Notes under the pieces: generated by a model | What the model was told of the DNA's origin: nothing | Databases searched by the model: none | Seen by the model: the letters and a program-made list of their open reading frames with translations, nothing else | NCBI GenBank assembly: GCA_022641835.1 | Contig: CP048719.1 | Span: 806,001-870,000 of the forward strand | DNA: 64,000 nt | Reading direction: 5' to 3' | Source: Petasospora fabianii | Lineage: Eukaryota; Ascomycota; Saccharomycetes; Phaffomycetales; Wickerhamomycetaceae | Translations under genes and position numbers: made by a program | Shown: positions 39,871 through 50,029 of the stretch, piece by piece | How positions within the stretch are numbered: position 1 is the first letter of the stretch | Layout: the number at the start of each line of letters is the position of its first letter

Positions 39871-40591
39871 GATCTCATTGGGCAAAAAAAAAGAAGACCT
39901 CTTCCATTTAATGCTTCTCTTTTGCTTCACCTTCTCTTCACTTCCGCTACTACTCTGCTCTGCCTCTCTCTCCACAGGCTAGTCACGAAGGCTTAGACCC
40001 ACAACCAATAAATTACACCCGCTTCGAATTAGATCTGCACCTTCGCAAAAGTACTACGAAAGGCGCTTTGCCCCGCGATGGGTCACCTGCGGCCACCATA
40101 AACCACGGCTACGCTCTTGGCAATGAGGAATATGTGTTACTTCCTTAAGGGCTTTTACTTTTCTTACCGTCTCGGTTAGGTCGAGGATCTCTGATCCTCT
40201 GACAAAGGGACTGAACCTTCAGATCTGGATTGTCGTGTCGCTCTGGATGATGAGGAGCAACTCTACAACTCTACAACTCTGTAAATTGAGCGGTGAGGAG
40301 GACTGGTTTTGCATGCAGTACACATGAATGCACAATGTTTCTTTTTTGACATTGCATGTCATTTGTCGGAATTCCTCCAACTTTGTTTTGAGTACCTCAA
40401 ATATGCAAGTTGGCCAATGTTCACTTCCAATCGTTTTCCCCCAATTACATGATCAGCTTCTCGATCTGTATCTCATAATCATGGCAGATTCTTCTTACTA
40501 CATTATCGTATCTGTGGGAATTAGAGTCGTAACCGAAATCGTGCGTAAACAAACCAAAGCGAAAGTACCGTCGTCATCCATATATAAAACA

Positions 40592-42505
40592 TTAAGTAGC
40601 AGTGTTAACTGGCGCCTTCTCGACACTATCAGTGTCTTCAGTAGCGGAACTCGTAACGTTCTGCTTCCCAGATCCAAAGATCCTTCCAAATGTCTTACCA
40701 AAGATTGCATCATCAGTCTTGACAACATCGTCTCCACCAATCTCTGCCTCTTCATATGCAACCTTATCAGTGAGTTTTGGATCTCTCAAGAACAATGAGA
40801 ACCCAACAAGCAATACACAAAACACAAGGGCAACGAGGGTCTCCAACTTTTGGATGTAGATATAAGCAGAAACAACAGCAGATCTCTCTGGTGTACCATA
40901 TGGACAATTATTACAGAAAACATATGGATCGGCAAACACTTCAGCAGCCATAGTGGCATTTCCCAAATTTCTCTCTAATCTATCAGGCAAGAGTTGGGTC
41001 CAAATAGCACCAGAGACAGAATTACCAACTGCAGTACCAACTCTGTACAAGACATAAGATAGAGCAGTGACAGTCGCCATATGTTCATGCGTTGTTGCTG
41101 ATTGCATTGATACAGCAATTGGATAAGTGAACATTGTGGTACCTATACCCCAGACAACAAGACCACCAATGATACCAGATTTTGCACTCTCACCTCCACG
41201 GAAGTGATATAGTAAACCACAAGCAAGGAACCAAATGGATACACCCATCACAATAAATGGTTTCAAACGTCTAAAGTAAGCGACAATTAAGGAAAACAAT
41301 GGAGACCAGACAGTAGAGGTGAAAGAACTCAATGAAGTGATTCTAGTGGCGGACTTGATGGACTGATTGACAGACACAATGAGAACCGTGTAAAGGTAGT
41401 CAGTAGCCATGTAAAAGATAAAGTCTAAGAGGAACGACAATGCCAATGCAGACCAAATACCACGATCTTTGAGTAAATGGAATGGAGCCATTGGATATTT
41501 TGACACTTTGGACTGGATAACGACCCAAACAGGGATAAGAACAACACCAAGGACTAATGGACCAATGATCTTTCCAGAAGACCATCTAGAGCTAACGTTT
41601 GAAGCAAGTGTGAGTGGAACCAATAGACATCCAAGACAGACAATCATAACAAAGACACCAATGACATCAAGTCTCCAAAAGAGTTCAGAAAGTGTATTCC
41701 AAAGGCCATTTTTCTGATAATAAGTCTTTTGTCTTTTCAACTCCAAATATTCTGGATCATTTCTCGCCAGGAACTTCATATGAAGGAGGCAGCAGATGAA
41801 AGGAAGAGATGAAAGAGGGAAGATAAATGCCCACATTGCGATACCCCAAGACCAGTGCTCAAGACCAACAGCTTCTGTAACGTTTCCAGAAATCCAAGTA
41901 TTGATAATGAATGGCAGTGTTGGAATAAACTGATAAAACAATCTCCATCTCAACGAAGAGGCATCCGAGAGAATAAGTAAGACAATCAGTAGCACACCAA
42001 CATATCCGAGATTGTAAAAGACAGCACCAGCACAGTATTTTTGAATATCGTTAGCCTTACATTGGATGATGGTTCCAACAACGTAGAACACAATAGCCGT
42101 AATCAAGAGTCTCAATCGACCATAGACATCAGATAAACGAGCATAGAGGATCTGTGAGGCAGCACCTATGACAGCATTGATGACACCAATGGTGGAGATG
42201 AGCGAGTGATGGCCGTAGGAAGCGGAAGCCTGGGCAGTGTAGACATAACGCACATTTCCGTCAAGACCATATCCGTATCCAATGAGAAATGCAGAGAAAA
42301 GCAAAAGTGCAGTCAAGATGGGACTCTTTTTGTACTGATCCGCCTCAATCTCGGTCTTTCTGATCACAATGAGCTTAGAATCGTTGTAATCATTACGCTC
42401 TTCTTCGTGGACGTATCCTTTGGTTTCCGGTGGAGTATCCACATCTGGTTCAGGATATGTAGCTTGCTCACCAACGGGTTTGGACTCGTTCTGATTTGTC
42501 GACAT
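40592..42505 (-). CDS. Siderophore-iron transporter, ARN/SIT family (copy B)
   Basis: A 637-residue paralogue of the neighbouring copy A, in the same direction. Both share GYGYGLD, LISTIGVINAVIGAASQI, YARLSDVYGRL, SLRWRLFYQFIPTLPFIINTW, LVPLTLASNV, GPLVLGVVLIPVWVV, SATRITSLSSF, ATTHEHMATVTALSYV and GNSVSGAIWTQLLPDRL. The terminal extracellular loop differs most (CNNCPYGTPERSAVV against the copy A loop), which fits different siderophore substrates. It has about 14 predicted membrane segments. A TATA box lies 80-87 bases upstream, and ATCTGATAA lies 423 bases upstream. The pair probably arose by local duplication followed by divergence. Confidence 0.88.
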   Translation of the reverse strand: MSTNQNESKPVGEQATYPEPDVDTPPETKGYVHEEERNDYNDSKLIVIRKTEIEADQYKKSPILTALLLFSAFLIGYGYGLDGNVRYVYTAQASASYGHHSLISTIGVINAVIGAASQILYARLSDVYGRLRLLITAIVFYVVGTIIQCKANDIQKYCAGAVFYNLGYVGVLLIVLLILSDASSLRWRLFYQFIPTLPFIINTWISGNVTEAVGLEHWSWGIAMWAFIFPLSSLPFICCLLHMKFLARNDPEYLELKRQKTYYQKNGLWNTLSELFWRLDVIGVFVMIVCLGCLLVPLTLASNVSSRWSSGKIIGPLVLGVVLIPVWVVIQSKVSKYPMAPFHLLKDRGIWSALALSFLLDFIFYMATDYLYTVLIVSVNQSIKSATRITSLSSFTSTVWSPLFSLIVAYFRRLKPFIVMGVSIWFLACGLLYHFRGGESAKSGIIGGLVVWGIGTTMFTYPIAVSMQSATTHEHMATVTALSYVLYRVGTAVGNSVSGAIWTQLLPDRLERNLGNATMAAEVFADPYVFCNNCPYGTPERSAVVSAYIYIQKLETLVALVFCVLLVGFSLFLRDPKLTDKVAYEEAEIGGDDVVKTDDAIFGKTFGRIFGSGKQNVTSSATEDTDSVEKAPVNTAT

Positions 42506-42584
42506 TGCTGAACGAGTTGACCCCTGAGTTTGTACCTTATCTTCTCAATCAGACACTGAAGCTTGCTTTTGGAAATTTCTGCTG

Positions 42585-42592
42585 TTTATATA
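42585..42592 (-). promoter_or_regulatory. TATA box of siderophore transporter B
   Basis: TATATAAA on the minus strand, 80-87 bases before the ATG at 42505. Confidence 0.55.
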
Positions 42593-42927
42593 CCTTTACA
42601 GCAGGTGTAATAAGAATTTCAATAATACATACAGTGCTTAGAATCTAGGCTCGTCAGCCAACAGTGTGTGGAGTCCGGCCGGCTATGGGGAAGCATTTAC
42701 CAATTTTCCACCCGAATTCATCGGCTAAAACCCTAAACGGGCCCCTCGGCCCGAGTAGGCAGTGTTATCTTTCCCATCTGTCACCAGAGCTGAACTGTTA
42801 ACTTTTATGACGTGCTGGCTCGAAGTTCCCGCTTGCTTGCCGATCAGTTACGGGCCGAGGTGACCGTTCCAGGCAACGGAGCAGATTGCATCTGTACCTT
42901 TCAAAATTGCGCCTTCTCTCGCAGATG

Positions 42928-42936
42928 ATCTGATAA
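42928..42936. promoter_or_regulatory. Iron-GATA element ATCTGATAA upstream of siderophore transporter B
   Basis: A perfect ATCWGATAA match in the same orientation relative to the gene as in copy A, 423 bases before the start and 336 bases from the TATA box. Confidence 0.6.
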
Positions 42937-43150
42937 ACCGTGCCATGTCAAAATTAGTCTTCCATTGAGTCATCAGTATCTTCAAAGTTCAAATTCGGTG
43001 GGCTGGAGGGGTCGTCAGTTGTTGATGGCTACTATTGGTTGCCAGGGTTGCTCTTGGGGATCTGTACATGATCCTGCAGGAAGCCGCAGGGGAACTCTCA
43101 TAGCTGAGATACTCTCTTCCTGAAATGGTAAGAGTAGATGTTGCATTATC

Positions 43151-43209
43151 ACTCTCTTTCTCTCTTACCCTTTCTCTCTTCCCTTTCTCTCTTACCCTTT
43201 CTCTCTCTG
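43151..43209. repeat. Pyrimidine-rich (CT) tract with imperfect 15-base repeats
   Basis: The strand shown is nearly pure C and T over about 59 bases, interrupted only by the two A of repeated CTTACCC. The unit TTTCTCTCTTACCC recurs imperfectly. Such mirror-like homopurine-homopyrimidine DNA can form triplex (H-DNA). Confidence 0.75.
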
Positions 43210-43405
43210 TATTGTACTACATTTTCTACCCGGTGAAGGTGCCAGGCCCGCAAAAGTTAATACAATGAGTTGTATTGTGTACAGCATAATCGATATTTGA
43301 AGTTTATAATCACGTATAGCAATAATCAACACTAGACAGGCTTTAACCAGAAGCCTCTGTCCATGGGAACAACATAAACCACCAAGCGTACAAGCTCTCT
43401 AGCCC

Positions 43406-44989
43406 TTACAAAGCGTATCTGAAGTTTGGATTTTCCTTGTCAGTCAAATCAGCAAACTCCAAGTTCTCCATAACAGGCTCAGTCATACCAAGCTTTTCTC
43501 TCTCTGCCTGGCGAGCATCTCTCTTTCTGTTATCATTCCAGTAGGAGAAGTAGAACCAACCCAACAAGAAAAGAGATACGAGGTAGCAAGCGACAATGGT
43601 AATCTTGGCAGGGTTGTAACTTGGTGCATCTAATGCTCTGAATGTCTGTGGACCAATCAAATTACCAACACAGTAACCAACCAAATAGATAGCATTAACA
43701 GATAACTTCTTGGTGTGGCCTGCCACGTTAGAAGAAAACAAGGACAAGCAGGCAATCATACCAACTGGAGCGATACCTTGAACAAAATATCCAGCCATTC
43801 TTGCCTGTTTAGCTTCAGTAGCGAAAGCCAACAGACAAGCACCAATGAGAGTGATGGCAATGGCCACGATAGCTGCAATCATTCTGTTCTTGACATATTT
43901 ACTCAAGTAGCCAAATAATGGACAACCAATAAGTTCAACAGCACCAGGAACCATACCCCATTTAAGTGTTTCATGAATTGTGAAGCCAAAATCTGATGTC
44001 AAAAGAATGGCACCAAAGTTGGAGATACCACCATTTGGAATGTTTGTTAACAGGGCAAAGAAGAAGAAAACCCATGTTCTAATATCGGTCAAAGCCTCAA
44101 CAAACTGCTTCTTCTTGAAGTGCTTGTTACCAAATCCTTGATTATTGGATCTAATTCTCTCAACAACCATCAACTTCTCTTCATCCGTCAAGAACCAAGC
44201 TCCTGCTGGAGTATCTGGAATATGGAAAAAGAACATGATGGCAACAACTATAGTAATGAGACCTGTGACAATGAACAAGATCTTCCAGCCCTCGATAGAA
44301 TAATTATCAGAGTGAACGGAGATACCCAGAGCAATTGCAGATCCAAACATCATACCAAACCCATTACATCCAAACCAAATACATGTTCTCATAAATTGCT
44401 CCTCACGCTTATACCATTGAGATGTCAAAATCATCATAGCTGGAGTGATAGAAGATTCAAGGGCACCTAGCATGGTTCTGAGAAAGATAAATCCACCGTA
44501 GTTAGGGGTAGCATGAAGACATAGAACAATACCCCAAAGGAAGATGAAGATAGAAGTCATCTTGGCAAGTGGGAATCTTTGAAGCATAGATGACACGGGG
44601 AATTCAAACGCAAGATAACCGAGATAAAATGAGGAACCGACCCAAGTGTACATATCACCCACCATATTTAGATCAGTTTTGAGCCCCATAATAGCAGCAT
44701 TAGCATTGGTGGTTTTATCCATAAATTGAACAGCATATAACAGACCTAACAATGGAAGCAAATATAGATCAATCTTTCTTAACAATTTGGAAGCCCTTTC
44801 TGGTGTCAACTCAATATTTTCAGAGGCAATAGCGAGTTTCATGGCCTCATCAACGTCACCCGTGACGGCAACCTCCTTTCCACCTGGAGAGACGATGGTG
44901 GTGATAACATGGCCGATTTGGGACTCCTCTGGAGATATTGACACTTTTTCAGTTCCAACATTCTTTTCATCGTCGAAGCTAGCAGTCAT
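43406..44989 (-). CDS. Dal5-type anion:proton symporter (allantoate permease family)
   Basis: The allantoate permease family of the major facilitator superfamily imports small organic anions such as allantoate, ureidosuccinate, nicotinate, pantothenate and short peptides. The product (527 residues from this start) has about 12 membrane segments. Family motifs are KIDLYLLPLLGLLYAVQFMDKT, GSSFYLGYLAFEFP, FLRTMLGALESSITPAMM, SQWYKREEQ, HIPDTPAGAWFLTDEEK and GFTIHETLKWGMVPGAVELIG. The substrate cannot be read from the sequence. The frame extends upstream to an ATG at 45082, but a TATATAA at about 45062-45070 lies between the two ATGs, and ATG 44989 has a good AAG context, so it is preferred. A GATAAG element (minus strand, 45599-45604) would suit nitrogen control. 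Confidence 0.83.
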   Translation of the reverse strand: MTASFDDEKNVGTEKVSISPEESQIGHVITTIVSPGGKEVAVTGDVDEAMKLAIASENIELTPERASKLLRKIDLYLLPLLGLLYAVQFMDKTTNANAAIMGLKTDLNMVGDMYTWVGSSFYLGYLAFEFPVSSMLQRFPLAKMTSIFIFLWGIVLCLHATPNYGGFIFLRTMLGALESSITPAMMILTSQWYKREEQFMRTCIWFGCNGFGMMFGSAIALGISVHSDNYSIEGWKILFIVTGLITIVVAIMFFFHIPDTPAGAWFLTDEEKLMVVERIRSNNQGFGNKHFKKKQFVEALTDIRTWVFFFFALLTNIPNGGISNFGAILLTSDFGFTIHETLKWGMVPGAVELIGCPLFGYLSKYVKNRMIAAIVAIAITLIGACLLAFATEAKQARMAGYFVQGIAPVGMIACLSLFSSNVAGHTKKLSVNAIYLVGYCVGNLIGPQTFRALDAPSYNPAKITIVACYLVSLFLLGWFYFSYWNDNRKRDARQAEREKLGMTEPVMENLEFADLTDKENPNFRYAL

Positions 44990-45082
44990 CTTGGGTAGCT
45001 GGTATAAATGATGTTTGGGAAACATTGAGTCTCTTTCTTCCATTCTTGAGGATCCCTCATAGCTTATATAACAAGTACTCAT

Positions 45083-46643
45083 ATCTTCGTGCTGCTAGTG
45101 ATTAGCATCTTGGCATTGTTGGATTATATCGCAATTTTCTGGGCAACCAGCGGCAAATCGTCTCTTTTAGGTGATGGTCCGTAATGAGCCTCGGAGAAGA
45201 TCAACAGACTAGTGTTCAGGGCCCTTTTCTATCGATTTTGATTCCCACACCAGTTCTTCTTGTTAACTCTTAGTATTCATCGGCAGCTGCTGCTGCTATG
45301 TGTAGCTCCTGCTCTCTAAACACCTCAAACGCCCTACTAGAAGTGCGGCTGCAAACAAAGAGCACATAACACATATCCCCACGGATCTACTGTCCTGACT
45401 CGGAATATCCGATCCTTCCAAGGGGCGTTTAAAGCAGGCAATGGTAAACAATTCCGGGGTTTTCCGGCCGATTCCTGTCTATCACACACCCGGAGATCTT
45501 CATCAATATGTTTCTGACTCGTTCTGTTTATCGGGGAACGGATATGTAATGTGGCTGTGGTTTTGAGGGGACCCTTGAGGGGACACTGCATGTCCACCCT
45601 TATCGGACACAACTCCGCGCCATGACTTGCCCACTACTTCTTTACTTTATAGATACGAGGTATATTAAGCGCCAATTTCATGGCATTCACTGCCGGATAT
45701 TGACATTGTGTTACTTACTTCAGCTTCAGTAATCTGAGCCAAGGTTGCTCGAGTCCTGGGCATCCGTCGTCGTTATCAGTGACGCCAAGCCGTTCACCTG
45801 ATCCTCGTTGACGCGACTGGGTTTGAAGGGGTCGATATCGCAACATACAAAACCTGTCCTGCTACAGCATCATTTCCGACTGGGGAAGATAATAGCGAGC
45901 TGAACTATTGTGTGTGCGTCAATCATCGTATCAAGATGTTGCACTTTTGTAACATGGGGCCTCGGTAAGCTAAATGATTTAAGCTCGAGAACACCCGGAC
46001 ATCAAGAGAGTTTTATCTTATAACACCTGGACATCTTTATGATTAATTCAATACCTATACTTTATTCTATAGTCAGCTAGTAAATGGGTTCATAAGATAT
46101 ATTATGGAGGTGTCCTATTGAATAAAATTTCCTCTGTCCAATAGTATAGCTAATATCATTAAATCTTGGGAATTGAGAAATCAACTTACATAGATTTTAC
46201 CAAAAGAGCTTGTTCATCTTATTAATCTTTGTAGCTGATTTCTAATTAGACCCCTTCAAAGCCTTTTTTGACGTTTAATAAATTAAAAGGAGAAAGACTC
46301 TTAAAGAGACTATATATATCTAGTATGGTGTAGGTTGTGAATTCGCTACTGCGAAGAGCAAGCTTGAGCATAGAAGGTTGATTTTATCGGAACACACTGT
46401 CTAGATATTGACCTTAGTGCAAGAACCCTAAATGCAGTATTTTTGACTAAAACTCTATGATTACAGACCAAGTTCCTATATCACTGGTTGTGTTGCCTTG
46501 TGCGGGGATATATACGATGTAAGGTTTTATCCTATATGACGGTATTACCACCTACTCACTACAGCTAACACAAGAGTAACGTAATTGAAGCGTGAATTAT
46601 AGTTTACAAATGACGATGTGAAATTTATGTAACGTGGATATGA
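45083..46643. other. 1.56 kb gene-free region with an AT-rich trough
   Basis: The left part is the promoter region of the Dal5-like gene: two AGGGG stress-type boxes at 45566-45570 and 45578-45582, and CTTATC at 45599-45604. The right part, about 46020-46640, is strongly AT-rich; I counted 69 G or C in 46081-46320 (29%). A short direct repeat AACACCYGGACATC occurs near 45990 and 46022. No gene or RNA is recognised. Confidence 0.55.
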
Positions 46644-48242
46644 TTAGGCGACAAGTGGTTCCAAAGTGGTACCCTTCTTAATTGTAGCCCAACCGATAAG
46701 ACGCCAATGCTTTTCGATACGTCTTGAGAGGGCAATCTTCTCATTAACTTCAGTACAAGCTGGAGATGTGAGTTGAAGTCTAGCCATATCAGCCTTAACG
46801 GCAACAACACGAGCACCAGTAGCTGTAGAGCCAATGTTGACCATGAGGACTTCGTTAGCCTCGAGTTTACGAACCTTAGCCTGTTTAGAACCTTCAGTCT
46901 TAACACCAAGGAGACGACGAAGAAGGAAGTAGTTGATCTCAATATCAGTGTAGATGGATGGCAAGTGACCCTTAGCACCGACAACTTGACCGACAAGACG
47001 ATCGGCACGACACAGCGTTGGGTCAACCTTGGTACCGACACCGATAAGACCACCTGGAACGGCAAACTTGAGGTCATTGTGTTCGGCAAAGAGCGAGACA
47101 ATGTTGGAGAAGATAGGCTTACAAAGGATCTTACCGTTATCATCCTTCGTCACGATACCTGGACGGATTTCAATTTCATCACCGAGTTTGAAAACACCAG
47201 TCAAGATGGAACCACCGGCAACACCACCTTTCAAATCATCAATCTCAGCACCTGGTTTGTTAACATCAAAGGAACGAATAACGATAAGACGTGGAGACGC
47301 TGTGAAGTCACGTGGTGGGACTGGAATAGTCTTAACGATGAATTCGTTAACGGCATCAATGTTGTATTTCAACTGAGCAGAGATTGGAACAATTGGGGCA
47401 CCATCAGCGATGGTACCTCTAATGAACTTAAGAATGGATTTTTGATGTTCAAGAGCAGAATCTGGACGCATCAAATCAACCTTGTTTTGCAAGATGATGA
47501 CATGCTTAAGTTTCATGATCTCGATAGCAGCCAAATGCTCAGATGTTTGTGGTTGTGGACAGGATTCGTTACCGGCAATCAACAAGAGTGCAGCATCCAT
47601 GACTGCGGCACCTGAAAGCATTGTACTCATGAGAATATCGTGACCTGGACAATCGACAAAAGAAACGTGACGCACCAAGTTGTAACGGGCATCAGAGCCT
47701 TCAACTTCACTCTTTGGATGGATCTCTCTGTCGGAGGAGAAAGATTTGTAACGGGCAGTCTCTGGGACGTTTTCGTCATCGAGTCTGTAAATTTTAGCAT
47801 TAGCATAACCGAGCTTAATGGTAATGTTACGCTCAAGCTCATCTTTGAAACGGACAGTCTGAACACCGGAGATGGCCTTAACGACGGTAGATTTACCGTG
47901 AGCGACGTGACCAATGGTACCGATGTTAATGGTGGCTTGTCTGTTAATGATCTCTGGAGACAACGGCGTCATAGTGGAGAAATCTGGATTCTCTGGCTGC
48001 TCTGGCAAACCACCACCTTCTTCAAACTCTCTTTGACGCTGTTCGGCCTCGTCCTTCTCATCGAGAACAGCGAAACTGACAGACTTCTTTTGAGTTGAGT
48101 CTTCACCACCGACGTCTTCACCATCGGACTCCTCCTGAGCCTCGCCCCTGTTGTGTTCATACTCGTACTCGGCCTCTGGCTCCTCCGAGAGGTTACCGTT
48201 GATCACAATCGTTGGCTCCTGTGCCTGCAAATCGTCCGACAT
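46644..48242 (-). CDS. GCD11: GCD11, translation initiation factor eIF2 gamma
   Basis: eIF2-gamma is the GTP-binding subunit that delivers initiator Met-tRNA to the 40S ribosome. The 532-residue product aligns with Saccharomyces Gcd11 from [17 protein letters not shown] to the end. GTPase motifs are GHVAHGKST (111-119), VDCPGHD (196-202), NKVDLM and SAQLKYN. The zinc-ribbon insertion between the first two motifs (about 153-187) keeps its surrounding residues (YKSF, the PK dipeptide, RY, LVRHVSF). All five cysteines that Saccharomyces has there are replaced, by Leu, Val, Arg, Ser and Ser. The acidic N-terminal tail ends in [19 protein letters not shown]. The start at 48242 is fixed by homology; a 76-residue upstream extension is leader. 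Confidence 0.96.
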   Translation of the reverse strand: MSDDLQAQEPTIVINGNLSEEPEAEYEYEHNRGEAQEESDGEDVGGEDSTQKKSVSFAVLDEKDEAEQRQREFEEGGGLPEQPENPDFSTMTPLSPEIINRQATINIGTIGHVAHGKSTVVKAISGVQTVRFKDELERNITIKLGYANAKIYRLDDENVPETARYKSFSSDREIHPKSEVEGSDARYNLVRHVSFVDCPGHDILMSTMLSGAAVMDAALLLIAGNESCPQPQTSEHLAAIEIMKLKHVIILQNKVDLMRPDSALEHQKSILKFIRGTIADGAPIVPISAQLKYNIDAVNEFIVKTIPVPPRDFTASPRLIVIRSFDVNKPGAEIDDLKGGVAGGSILTGVFKLGDEIEIRPGIVTKDDNGKILCKPIFSNIVSLFAEHNDLKFAVPGGLIGVGTKVDPTLCRADRLVGQVVGAKGHLPSIYTDIEINYFLLRRLLGVKTEGSKQAKVRKLEANEVLMVNIGSTATGARVVAVKADMARLQLTSPACTEVNEKIALSRRIEKHWRLIGWATIKKGTTLEPLVA

Positions 48243-48885
48243 CTTGGGTATATGGCGGGTTGGTTTCCTTGCGTTTGCTTTTGAAGTATTGCTTAGACCA
48301 TCTAAAGCTTCAAGAGAGCTCTTTATTAATTGTGACGCCTTTCGACGCTGAAAAAAAATCCGGCGCGGGCACGACTTTCTCTTTAATCCCCTTAAGTGAA
48401 AAATTCGCGAATTTCCTTCCATTCGGGCGTTGAGGCTTCGGCTGAGTTTTGGGAGGAGATTTCTCGCCAAATCACAGGTTGTGAAAAAAAACCATCTCCG
48501 GAAAAGGGTGATGAGTTACTGATTTTATCTCTATATTACATAAGGAGTTTAGTTGTTGGTCACTTCCCACGTTGATATTCACAGACTTATAAGGATCACA
48601 TTGTTCATTTGTGCCTTTTTGTCCCTTGCCGTCGCCTTTCAAATACCAGATTTAAAACGCGTCTATAGGGCCCCGCCTCATCCATAGGGGTATTCCCTCG
48701 GCAATATAAACATACACATATACAAGCACACAATCGTCTCTTGCATTGTTCGGTTGAACTATAAACTCTTACATTCCTTCATCCTGACATCATAAAGAGC
48801 TTTTCATATTCATCATCATCCATATACTGAGCTTACAATTTGCCCATCTAAGCACATATATCAATCACACAGCATACACATCTTC
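48243..48885. other. Divergent promoter region GCD11 / MME1
   Basis: 643 bases with TATAAA at 48705-48710, about 180 bases before the MME1 start, an AGGGG box near 48687, and a C/A-rich leader before MME1. An MCB-like ACGCGT near 48657 has no obvious partner gene. No other gene is seen. Confidence 0.45.
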
Positions 48886-49884
48886 ATGTCCTCGATAGCG
48901 ACACATCACGATTTTACACACTCCACAGTGGCATCATCCACATTCACACCCGTTGAAGATGACTCTAGAAGCCCCATCATCAACTGTATGCTAGCTGGTG
49001 GCTTTGGAGGTGCCGTTGGTGATTCCGTTATGCATTCTCTTGATACCGTAAAGACACGACAGCAAGGTGCTCCACATCAGGCACAATATCGAAGTATGTT
49101 ATCAGCATATAGAACAATCCTCGTACAAGAAGGGTTCGCTCGAGGTCTCTATGGTGGATATTTTGCAGCTATGCTCGGTTCATTCCCATCTGCTGCTCTA
49201 TTCTTTGGAACTTATGAAACGGTAAAGAGAACTATGATTGGTGGATTTGGAATCAATGAAACATTTACACATCTTACTGCTGGATTCCTCGGTGATTTTG
49301 CATCCAGTATTGTCTATGTACCTAGTGAAGTCTTAAAGACAAGACTTCAACTTCAAGGACGTTACAATAACCCATATTTTGATTCAGGATACAATTATAA
49401 AAACCTTAGACATGCAATCAATACCATCATTAAGGATGAAGGTGCAAGTGCACTCTTCTTTGGATATAAGGCAACATTGGTCCGTGATCTCCCATTCAGT
49501 GCTCTTCAATTTGCCTTTTACGAAAAATTCCGTGAAGTTGCATTCGATTACAAAGGTCTTAATCTAAAGACAGATTTCGATGCTAATCTTGAATTACTCA
49601 CAGGTGCAGCAGCTGGTGGTCTTGCTGGTGTCATAACAACACCACTTGATGTCCTCAAGACACGAATTCAAACTCAAAACCCAACATCAGGAGTGGGAAC
49701 TGCACAACTTAACAGTTCAATTATCCAATCTCTTAGACTAGTGTTTAAGACTGAAGGTGTCCTTGGACTCTTTAGCGGTGTTGGTTCACGTTTTGTATGG
49801 ACAAGTATTCAAAGTTCAATCATGTTGTTATTGTACCAGATGGCATTGAAGAAACTTGATCAAGTTTCTGGAGATTTGAAATGA
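48886..49884 (+). CDS. MME1: MME1, mitochondrial carrier (magnesium exporter)
   Basis: Saccharomyces Mme1 (YMR166C) exports magnesium across the inner mitochondrial membrane. The 332-residue product has the three-repeat carrier fold with PX[DE]XX[KR]-type signatures: [15 protein letters not shown] (Ser in place of Pro, as in Saccharomyces), [16 protein letters not shown] and [14 protein letters not shown]. It also shares [24 protein letters not shown] and [25 protein letters not shown] with Mme1. The N-terminal hydrophilic extension is shorter than in Saccharomyces (368 residues). The ATG at 48886 is the first in the frame. Confidence 0.92.
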   Translation: MSSIATHHDFTHSTVASSTFTPVEDDSRSPIINCMLAGGFGGAVGDSVMHSLDTVKTRQQGAPHQAQYRSMLSAYRTILVQEGFARGLYGGYFAAMLGSFPSAALFFGTYETVKRTMIGGFGINETFTHLTAGFLGDFASSIVYVPSEVLKTRLQLQGRYNNPYFDSGYNYKNLRHAINTIIKDEGASALFFGYKATLVRDLPFSALQFAFYEKFREVAFDYKGLNLKTDFDANLELLTGAAAGGLAGVITTPLDVLKTRIQTQNPTSGVGTAQLNSSIIQSLRLVFKTEGVLGLFSGVGSRFVWTSIQSSIMLLLYQMALKKLDQVSGDLK

Positions 49885-50029
49885 AATGCATACGGAAATG
49901 ACAAAATTGGGGACATACAAACCGCTTAATATTAGAAGTCATTATGAATCTTGACTAATGTACATATAGATGAAGCATCTCCGGTTATGATTGGTTTCAT
50001 TCAGACCTAGAAGTATATACCATAGACTA

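Larger units (their letters stand above)
39426..40591. other. 1.2 kb spacer between the two siderophore transporter genes
   Basis: Promoter of copy A, with TATA at 39515-39521 and ATCAGATAA at 39862-39870, and the 3' flank of copy B. It includes a nine-base A run near 39894. No gene is seen. Confidence 0.5.
42506..43405. other. 0.9 kb intergenic region between transporter B and the Dal5-like gene
   Basis: Promoter of siderophore transporter B with its TATA and GATA elements, plus a pyrimidine-rich tract at 43151-43209 near the 3' end of the Dal5-like gene. No gene is recognised. Confidence 0.5.

Noticed and set aside
48243-48470. 76-residue N-terminal extension of GCD11
   Set aside because: Homology to Saccharomyces Gcd11 begins exactly at the ATG at 48242; the extension is basic, unconserved leader sequence.
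48657-48662. MCB core ACGCGT between GCD11 and MME1
   Set aside because: A single 6-mer with no cell-cycle gene beside it; a chance match is likely.
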